NCBI GenBank assembly: GCA_945957305.1
Contig: CAMFLN010000335.1
Span: 1 to 5,057, forward strand
Origin: an uncultured Planctomycetaceae bacterium
GTDB taxonomy: Bacteria > Planctomycetota > Planctomycetia > Pirellulales > JACPPG01
Direction of reading: 5' to 3'
DNA length: 5,057 nt
A program made the translations under genes and the position numbers. The first letter of the stretch is position 1. Each line of letters opens with the position of its first letter. This document shows, one piece after another, positions 1-5,057 of this stretch. The notes beneath the pieces were generated by a model. That model saw only the letters and a program-made list of their open reading frames with translations, ran no database searches and was not told the origin of the DNA.

Positions 1-1
1 G

Positions 2-1024
2 ATCCATACCTATGCGGCGGGCCAGTCCGAACCGGCGTCCGGCGCTCGCCGCTATGGGGTGTTCTTCGGAGTCTCGGAATATGAATTCAATACCGTCGCT
101 GAGGAGGTTTCAGGTGGGCAAAGACATCTGAACCTGCCCACCCCCGAACGTGATGCGAAGAGACTTGACGCGCTGCTGCGGGAAGTCGGGCAGTTGAAAG
201 ACTCTCGCGTCTACACCAATGAGCAATCGACGCGCCAACAACTGCAGGAAACGATTACCCAATGGCTCCCCGCGGTCACCAGGCCGGGAGATACGGTGTT
301 CATTTACTTTTCCGGGCACGGCGGACAAGTGCCCGATGACAACGGAGACGAGGCAGACGGCCAGGACGAGATCTTGTTGACGCATGATTTCATGGAAGCC
401 GGAATCTTGCAGGGGTTGGTCAAGCGGCACGAGGGGGGGAACCTCAGTCCCGAATGGACGCGACGTGCTGAATCAATGTTGTCGGTGTACCGTGCAGCTT
501 CCACCCCGGCGCTAGGCGCCGCAGCGGTCGCGCGAGCCAGCGGTGTGTCCGACGATCTGTTTGCGCATTGGCTACAAAAGCTCGACGGGCGCCGGGTGGT
601 GGTCGTGCTCGACGTGTGCCACGCGGGTGGCTTTGCCACACAGGAAAAAGGCATCGAAGACCAGAAACTACGGCAGGCCTTCGACTTTTGCGACGGCGAA
701 GCGGGCCGACTCAAGGACCTTGGACAGCCGAATTGTGCCCTGCTATCGGCCTGCGGCGCCCAGGAATCAGCGATGACACGTGGCGACCAGTTCCCGGCGA
801 ACCTGGGGCCGCTCAGCGTGCTGACTTCGTACCTCGTCGACGCGTTACTGAAGGCGCGCGGGCCGATCGAATTGCAGGCGGCCAGTGAATATTGCAATCA
901 GGCCATGGATCGTTATTTCACCGAGGCTAACCAGGCACTCGAGTCCGCGGGCCATAAGTTGATCATTCCCCATCACCCGCATCTGATGAATTACTGCCAA
1001 GACCCCGTCTTTCTGAAGCCCTAA
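2..1024 (+). CDS. Metacaspase-like caspase family protein (peptidase C14), 5' end outside window
   Basis: Cysteine peptidase of the caspase/metacaspase fold, expected to cleave after Arg or Lys as metacaspases do. The frame is open to the left edge; 340 residues are visible, numbered here from base 2. A GTG at 59 could be taken as start, but it falls inside the first beta strand (RYGVFFGVSEYEF), so the true start lies upstream and residues 1-17 look like a linker. The catalytic His is H106 in FIYFSGHG (bases 317-319), followed by the acidic stretch DDNGDEADGQDE typical of type I metacaspases. The catalytic Cys is C206 in VVVLDVCHAGG (617-619), and D204 is the likely S1-pocket acid. LLSACGAQES and SVLTSYLVDALL are the later core elements, and DPVFLKP is a typical family end. 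Odd: about 52 residues (389-544) separate the acidic motif from the helix before the Cys strand, where many relatives have a short link. The upstream domain and any signal peptide cannot be seen. Fold certain; substrate unknown. Confidence 0.93.
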   Translation: MHTYAAGQSEPASGARRYGVFFGVSEYEFNTVAEEVSGGQRHLNLPTPERDAKRLDALLREVGQLKDSRVYTNEQSTRQQLQETITQWLPAVTRPGDTVFIYFSGHGGQVPDDNGDEADGQDEILLTHDFMEAGILQGLVKRHEGGNLSPEWTRRAESMLSVYRAASTPALGAAAVARASGVSDDLFAHWLQKLDGRRVVVVLDVCHAGGFATQEKGIEDQKLRQAFDFCDGEAGRLKDLGQPNCALLSACGAQESAMTRGDQFPANLGPLSVLTSYLVDALLKARGPIELQAASEYCNQAMDRYFTEANQALESAGHKLIIPHHPHLMNYCQDPVFLKP

Positions 1025-1178
1025 GGAATGCGGCAGCCGAGGGATGTCACAAATTCCCGATTCGTTTGTAACAGGAGAAGGGAACGTCGAACCGTCTATC
1101 GACGCCTTGGAAATCTTCAGTCGAGCAGGTGAGATCATGAGTACGATACTGCATTCCAAAACCGGTCGGGAGGGCGCA
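1025..1178 (+). other. Spacer between the two caspase genes
   Basis: A stretch of 154 bases from the first stop codon to the preferred start of the next gene. I see no hairpin with a T-run, no tRNA and no well-spaced -35/-10 pair. It is open in the frame of the downstream gene, with in-frame ATGs at 1044 and 1137. The 1044 start has only a weak purine run before it. The 1137 start is preceded by AGGTGA (1127-1132), a good anti-SD match. Translating from 1044 would add 45 residues ahead of the signal peptide with no recognisable domain, so most of this stretch is probably untranslated leader. Confidence 0.6.
1168..1174 (+). promoter_or_regulatory. Shine-Dalgarno site GGGAGGG deciding the ATG at 1179
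   Basis: GGGAGGG contains the full GGAGG core (1169-1173), five bases before the ATG at 1179. That start puts a hydrophobic run directly behind a Gly-Arg n-region, as in a Sec signal peptide, so ribosome site and protein features agree. The ATG at 1137, 42 bases upstream, has its own AGGTGA site (1127-1132) and cannot be excluded; it would lengthen the signal n-region by 14 residues. Confidence 0.65.
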
Positions 1179-3200
1179 ATGGGTCGCTGGCCAATCCTTT
1201 GCCTGCTGGCGATCGCCTCGCTGGGACGGCCCGCTGCGGCCGCTGAAGCGCCGCAGAATTCTGGCCGGCAATGGGCCCTGCTGATCGGCGTCGAGAAATA
1301 TCATCGGGCCCCGCGTTTGCGATTCACAATTAATGACGTGCGCGTCTTGTCGCAAACGCTACGCGAGCGCGGCGGGGTTGCAGAAGAACAGATCCTGGAA
1401 TTGACGGATGACGATCGCAATCCGCGCTTCCAACCTTTGAAAACCAGCATCGAGGCGGAACTCCCGCAATGGCTGGCCAAGGTCGGTCCTCAGGACCGGT
1501 TGCTAGTCTACTTCAGCGGGCATGGCTTCCGCGATCCGGCGGGCAAGATGTACCTGGCGCCGCTCGATTGTGATCCGGCGCGGGCCGCCGCGACGGGTGT
1601 GCCAGTGGAATGGTTCCGCGAGCAAATCGCCAAGTGCAAGGCGGAGTTCAAGCTACTGGTGATCGATGCCTGCCACTCGGGAAGCGAAAAAGGCGAGGAC
1701 GAAGACACCGGCGTCGGCGCAAAGGATCTCGGCGAGCCGTTCCGCGACCTTTCGGGCGTTGTCACCTTGGCCGGTTCGACCGGCGATGAGAAGAGTCAGA
1801 TTTGGGAGGAGAAGGAGCAATCCCTGTTCAGCTACTGGCTTGATCAGGGGTTGAAGGGGCATGCCGATGAAAATGGCGACGGCGACGTTGATATCGACGA
1901 GCTGAACAACTTCGTTTACCGCAGCGTGACGCGCACCGCCAAGGCATTCTTCCCCCGGCAGCAAACCCCGGTTCGCATCGTCCGCTCGGGAACCCCTGGC
2001 GTGCCGGTCGTACTGCATCTGAAACCCATGTCGCTCAAGCAAGTTCTTAAAGAGACCGCTGCGCAGCTAGGCTGGGTTATGCAGGAGCGGAAGCTGCACA
2101 AGGCCGCGGTGTTGGAATTTACCAATGACACAAAGCTGGGCGAGCTGCTGGGGGCCGATTTCGGAGCACTGGGTCGGTACTGTGCCGAGGAATTTGAGCG
2201 ACAAATGCTGCGAGCCGGCGAAGACAAATACACCCTGGTCGATCGGCGCCGTTTACAGCAGGCGCTGAGCCAACAACGCTTCCGCCTGGAAGATCTGGCC
2301 TCGGCCACGGCGATGAAATCGCTGTCGGATCATGTCGGCGGCTTGCCAGTTGTTGCTCTGGGGACGCTTCGCAATCGCCAGGGCCGCGTCGTGACGCTGC
2401 AGTGCAAATTAATGAACAGCGAAAGCGGCGAGGTCGTCGGCTCGGCCGGCGGCATCGCGCAGCTCAACGAATCGGAATGGGCGATGCTCGGGCGCAGTGT
2501 GATGGTCAAGGACGACGATCGCATGCCTCCCTTGCCGGGCAGTGAATCCGCGGTCGTGCCCGAAGACGCGCTGGTCGAACGCCTGGACGAGCACGCTCAG
2601 GGGCCGCACCCGTTGTCGGATCCCAAGTTTCCGTATCGCCTGCGCGTTGTCGTCAATGGGCGCGAACGCCAGGGTGTCTTCCGCGGCAATGACATGATCG
2701 TGACACTAAATAAGGGCGAAGTCTACCAGCTTCATGTTGAGAATCGTTCAGGCAGCCTGTGTCTCATGAGACTGCTGGTTGACGGATTGAATACGCTGCC
2801 CCAGAAGGAAGAGAACACCAAGGGGGTGGAAACGATGCAAGTGGCGCCGCGCGTTAATCTGTCGGAAGCACGCGCCTGGGTTCTCGATCCGGCGGTGCGG
2901 TCCGATTTCGCCGTCGCAGGCTTCGTGACGGAGACCGGTGTGCAAGGTAAGCTCAGGGAGTTCACCGTGGTCGATGCCAGTCAGTCGCTGGCCGCTCGGC
3001 AGCAGTTCACGGATCAGATCGGTTTAATTACCGCGGCCTTCTACGCACCCGCGGGCGCAACACGCGGCGCCGGCACGGCGGCTGGCCGTGAACGCCAGGT
3101 CGATTTGACGACTCGCTCGGGCGTGCAGCCCGGTGACCTGCTGGGGGTCGTGCATATTCGGTACTCCGACGCTCCCAGCAACGAGAAATCGGCGCAATAA
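1179..3200 (+). CDS. Exported caspase-domain protein with EF-hand loop, CsgG/FlgO-like and VDGLN C-terminal domains
   Basis: Complete protein of 673 residues from the ATG at 1179, chosen for its GGAGG site and signal peptide; ATGs at 1137 and 1044 are alternatives. Residues 1-24 are a signal peptide: MGR, hydrophobic WPILCLLAIASLG, then RPAAAAEA with a probable Ala-X-Ala cut. Residues about 30-283 form a caspase domain: WALLIGVEKY first strand, H115 in VYFSGHG (1521-1523), C165 in VIDACHSG (1671-1673), then an acidic loop (169-183). Residues 230-241 are a canonical EF-hand loop. Residues about 305-440 resemble the CsgG/FlgO fold: AAVLEFTN, LVDRRRLQQALSQQ, VVALGTL and MNSESGEVVG. Residues about 483-625 carry VDGLNT (534-539), WVLDP (567-571) and IGLITAAFY, a domain I know from secreted planctomycete proteins; its start is faintly like DUF4384. 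The catalytic pair is intact, so protease activity outside the cytoplasm is likely but its substrate is unknown. The next gene begins 48 bases later. Caspase call near certain; CsgG/FlgO-like call moderate. Confidence 0.93.
   Translation: MGRWPILCLLAIASLGRPAAAAEAPQNSGRQWALLIGVEKYHRAPRLRFTINDVRVLSQTLRERGGVAEEQILELTDDDRNPRFQPLKTSIEAELPQWLAKVGPQDRLLVYFSGHGFRDPAGKMYLAPLDCDPARAAATGVPVEWFREQIAKCKAEFKLLVIDACHSGSEKGEDEDTGVGAKDLGEPFRDLSGVVTLAGSTGDEKSQIWEEKEQSLFSYWLDQGLKGHADENGDGDVDIDELNNFVYRSVTRTAKAFFPRQQTPVRIVRSGTPGVPVVLHLKPMSLKQVLKETAAQLGWVMQERKLHKAAVLEFTNDTKLGELLGADFGALGRYCAEEFERQMLRAGEDKYTLVDRRRLQQALSQQRFRLEDLASATAMKSLSDHVGGLPVVALGTLRNRQGRVVTLQCKLMNSESGEVVGSAGGIAQLNESEWAMLGRSVMVKDDDRMPPLPGSESAVVPEDALVERLDEHAQGPHPLSDPKFPYRLRVVVNGRERQGVFRGNDMIVTLNKGEVYQLHVENRSGSLCLMRLLVDGLNTLPQKEENTKGVETMQVAPRVNLSEARAWVLDPAVRSDFAVAGFVTETGVQGKLREFTVVDASQSLAARQQFTDQIGLITAAFYAPAGATRGAGTAAGRERQVDLTTRSGVQPGDLLGVVHIRYSDAPSNEKSAQ
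1866..1901 (+). other. EF-hand calcium-binding loop inside the caspase domain
   Basis: The twelve codons read DENGDGDVDIDE (residues 230-241 from the 1179 start). Loop positions 1, 3, 5, 9 and 12 are D, N, D, D and E, position 6 is Gly and position 8 is Val, which fits the EF-hand consensus throughout. The next residues, LNNFVYRSV, can form the exiting helix; the preceding SYWLDQGLKGH can form the entering one. Many bacterial caspase-domain proteins have a D-x-D/N-x-D-G-x-V-x-x-x-E segment at this place, so the site belongs to the family. Calcium binding is inferred from the motif. Confidence 0.75.
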
Positions 3201-3209
3201 CGGGTTGAG

Positions 3210-3221
3210 CCGGTTAACCGG
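3210..3221. repeat. Perfect 12-bp palindrome CCGGTTAACCGG between caspase and kinase genes
   Basis: CCGGTTAACCGG equals its own reverse complement over all twelve bases; the flanking bases (G at 3209 and 3222) do not extend it. It lies 9 bases after the TAA of the caspase gene and 27 bases before the kinase ATG. It could be an operator half-and-half site for a dimeric regulator, or fold in RNA as a four-base-pair CCGG stem with a TTAA loop. There is no T-run after it, so it is not a standard terminator. Function unknown; it may be chance. Confidence 0.5.
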
Positions 3222-3248
3222 GATAGTTTCACGAATGATCGTCAGACA

Positions 3249-5057
3249 ATGAAACAGTTGCTCAGCTGCTCCGCGGGACACGAGTGGGAGTGGTCGGACG
3301 ACGATCCCGATCGATCTCGCTCGGTCCATTGTCCGATCTGTGGACGCGCGGCAGACACACTGATGCCGCCCAGCCGGGGATATCTTGCGTCGGGCTCGGC
3401 CGGTGTGGCCGCGAGTGATCTGACGCGCACCGGCCGCCCCACCTCGGCGCCGCGGGGAGGCGGTGATTGGCCCGCCGTGCCGGGCTATGAGATTCGGGCC
3501 GAATTGGGGCGCGGCGGAATGGGAGTCGTATATCACGCGTGGCAGAGCAGCTTGCGGCGGGACGTTGCCGTCAAAATGCTGCTCAACGGCTCGCGCGAAC
3601 GATTTCGCCTCGAGGCTGAGGCGATCGCGCGCTTGCAGCATCCGAACATCGTGCAAATCTATGAAGTGGGAGAAGTTGAGCGAGGCCCCTTTTACTCACA
3701 GGAATACATCGCCGGAGGCAGCCTCGCGGCGCGACTGAACGGTACGCCGTGGCCGGCTCAGCAGGCCGCCGATATGGTAGCCGTGCTTGCCGAGGCCGTG
3801 GCCTTCACGCACGATCGGCAGATCGTACATCGCGATCTCAAACCCGCCAATATTCTCCTGGGAGAAGGAGACACGCCGAAGATTACCGATTTTGGATTAG
3901 CCAAGGAGCTCGATCGGGATTCGGGACAGACCGAGACCGGGGATATCATCGGTTCTCCGTCCTACATGGCCCCGGAACAAGCCAGCGGCGTGACCAGGCA
4001 CATCACAGGTGCCGTGGATATTTATGCTCTGGGGGCGATCCTCTACGAATTACTCGCGGGGCATCCTCCCTTTCGTGGAAGTACGGCTCTTGATACGGTG
4101 TTTCAGGTCTTATCAAACGAACCAATACCCTTGCGTCGTTTGCAGCCCCGCTTGCCGCCCGATCTGGAGACGATTTGCGCAAAATGCCTGGAAAAATCTC
4201 CGCAGGCCAGGTATGTAAACGCGCATGAACTAGCCGCCGACCTGCGGCGCTTTCTGGTGGGCGAGCCCATTCATGCCCGTCCAGTGCCGGCTTGGGTGCG
4301 CGCGGGCAAGTGGGCTCGTCGGCGTCCGGGGCTGGCCACAGCGATAGGTGTGGCGGCGCTGTCCACCGTCGCGCTGATTGTCGGAGGTTGGACGTATAGC
4401 GCCCGCCTGGCCGCCGCCCTGCAACAGGCTGGCATCGAGAAACAGCAGCGCGAAGCGACGTTGGTGCAGGCGCAAAACGTGGTCGATCAGTTGCTCAGTG
4501 GGTTTAGCGAGCAGCGTCTGGCCCGGCTGCCGCACTCCGAATCGCTGCGACGTGAACTGCTCACAAGCGCATTGCAATTGTGTGCCGACTTGCAACAGCA
4601 GAATCCCGACGAGCCCGACCTGCAATGGCAAACGGGGCGTGCTCAGCGTCAGGCAGCCGACTTGCAGACCATTCTCGGGCAGCCTCGCGAAGCCCAGGAG
4701 ACCTATGCGCGATCGATCGCCACGCTCGAACTGCTGGTTGCACGGTACCCGCATCCGCGCTACGAGCGGGAGCTGGCCGGGGCTTATCAGAATCGTGGAG
4801 TGTTCGCCGCGCACGAAGGAATGCCCGAGGAGGCCGAACTCGATTATCGGCGGGCACTCGATATCTTCAACCGCTTAAAGCGCGATCAGGATATTGATCG
4901 TCAGTTGGCCCGTACCTGGGGCAACCTGGGCGTCGCACTGCTGGCGGACTCGCGCATTAGTGAGGCTGCCGAAGTCTTGGGCAAGTCCAACATCCTATTG
5001 CAACGTTTGGCCGAAGGATCGACCGACCCGGTCATGCAGCAGGCCCTGGCCTTAAGC
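3249..5057 (+). CDS. Transmembrane Ser/Thr protein kinase with zinc ribbon and TPR tail, 3' end outside window
   Basis: Hanks-type Ser/Thr kinase; 603 codons visible, open at the right edge. It starts at ATG 3249, 48 bases after the caspase stop; no clear Shine-Dalgarno sequence precedes it, so coupling to upstream translation is possible. Residues 7-32 look like a zinc ribbon: C7, GHEW with H11, and CPICG with C28 and C31. A loose linker runs to about residue 78. The catalytic domain (about 80-335) is complete: glycine loop GRGGMG (87-92), K109 in VAVKML, probable helix-C E122, HRDLKPAN (194-201), DFG (214-216) and APE (241-243). The Arg before D196 makes it an RD kinase, usually activated by activation-loop phosphorylation. 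GKWARRRPG precedes a membrane helix at about 362-383, so by the positive-inside rule the kinase is cytoplasmic and the C-terminus external. A Gln-rich coil (about 385-410) and TPR-like repeats at roughly 465-498, 512-545 and 555-588 follow, probably for protein contacts. The target is unknown; the caspase neighbour is one candidate. Confidence 0.95.
   Translation, partial: MKQLLSCSAGHEWEWSDDDPDRSRSVHCPICGRAADTLMPPSRGYLASGSAGVAASDLTRTGRPTSAPRGGGDWPAVPGYEIRAELGRGGMGVVYHAWQSSLRRDVAVKMLLNGSRERFRLEAEAIARLQHPNIVQIYEVGEVERGPFYSQEYIAGGSLAARLNGTPWPAQQAADMVAVLAEAVAFTHDRQIVHRDLKPANILLGEGDTPKITDFGLAKELDRDSGQTETGDIIGSPSYMAPEQASGVTRHITGAVDIYALGAILYELLAGHPPFRGSTALDTVFQVLSNEPIPLRRLQPRLPPDLETICAKCLEKSPQARYVNAHELAADLRRFLVGEPIHARPVPAWVRAGKWARRRPGLATAIGVAALSTVALIVGGWTYSARLAAALQQAGIEKQQREATLVQAQNVVDQLLSGFSEQRLARLPHSESLRRELLTSALQLCADLQQQNPDEPDLQWQTGRAQRQAADLQTILGQPREAQETYARSIATLELLVARYPHPRYERELAGAYQNRGVFAAHEGMPEEAELDYRRALDIFNRLKRDQDIDRQLARTWGNLGVALLADSRISEAAEVLGKSNILLQRLAEGSTDPVMQQALALS

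Noticed and set aside
433..439. Run of seven G in the first caspase gene, a possible slippage or phase-variation tract
   Set aside because: The frame is intact through it (Glu-Gly-Gly-Asn) and seven bases is short for phase variation; no out-of-frame pattern supports switching.
304..897. Long minus-strand reading frame opposite the first caspase
   Set aside because: Opposite a gene with clear caspase motifs; its translation is Ser/Arg/Pro-rich with no recognisable domain. Shadow frame in GC-rich DNA.
1107..1147. Possible internal promoter (TTGGAA or TTCAGT with TACGAT)
   Set aside because: Spacers of 29 and 20 bases do not fit a sigma-70 promoter, and the -35 matches are weak.
1044..1178. 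N-terminal extension of the exported caspase from ATG 1044 (or 1137)
   Set aside because: The 1044 start has only a weak ribosome site, and its extension has no domain signal and buries the signal peptide; ATG 1179 has GGAGG at ideal spacing. The 1137 start remains possible.
3201..3248. Rho-independent terminator between the caspase and kinase genes
   Set aside because: The palindrome has no loop beyond TTAA in RNA and no following T-run.
3024..3656. Minus-strand frame of 210 codons spanning the end of the caspase gene and the start of the kinase
   Set aside because: Lies opposite the VDGLN domain, the zinc ribbon and the kinase glycine loop, all well supported; Arg/Ala-rich without a motif.
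4230..4814. Minus-strand frame of 194 codons opposite the kinase TPR region
   Set aside because: The plus-strand frame carries a membrane helix and TPR-like repeats continuous with the kinase; the minus frame shows no family signature.
4378..4897. Plus-strand overlapping frames in the kinase tail (4378-4878 and 4580-4897)
   Set aside because: They overlap the real kinase frame and give Arg/Ser/Pro-rich translations typical of out-of-frame GC-rich coding DNA.

Overview
The window looks like a chromosomal piece of a planctomycete (Planctomycetota), possibly from the Pirellulales side of the phylum. This rests on recognising gene families, not on a database search. The pointers are a Ser/Thr kinase with an N-terminal CPxCG zinc ribbon, a W-A-R-R-R-P motif just before a single membrane helix and a TPR tail; two caspase-fold (peptidase C14) proteins; and a secreted domain with the VDGLNT / WVLDP signature that I know mainly from planctomycetes. 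The DNA is GC-rich, and all three genes lie on the + strand with short gaps, so they are operon-like.

Layout. (1) 2-1024: 3' part of a metacaspase-like protein, open at the left edge. It has an intact His/Cys dyad, the acidic stretch that follows the His in metacaspases, and an unusual insert of about 50 residues between the His and the Cys. (2) 1025-1178: a spacer with no recognisable gene, holding competing start sites for the next gene. (3) 1179-3200: a complete, predicted exported multidomain protein: signal peptide, second caspase domain with intact dyad and an embedded canonical EF-hand loop, CsgG/FlgO-like middle domain, and C-terminal VDGLN domain. (4) 3201-3248: a short spacer with a perfect 12-bp palindrome. 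(5) 3249-5057: a Hanks-type Ser/Thr kinase running off the right edge: zinc ribbon, complete RD-type catalytic domain, one membrane helix, coiled segment, TPR-like repeats.

How they may work together (inference). The positive-inside rule puts the kinase domain in the cytoplasm and the TPR tail outside the membrane, the same side to which the second caspase protein is predicted to be exported. A plausible reading is an envelope-spanning module: an exported, possibly calcium-responsive caspase-fold protease with a CsgG/FlgO-like module, a transmembrane kinase whose TPR tail could contact it, and a second caspase of unknown location. Nothing in the window shows whether it serves stress response, regulated cell death, defence or proteolytic processing. 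Kinases and caspases are both numerous in planctomycetes, so adjacency alone is modest evidence. No RNA gene, CRISPR array, insertion sequence, convincing promoter or rho-independent terminator was found.
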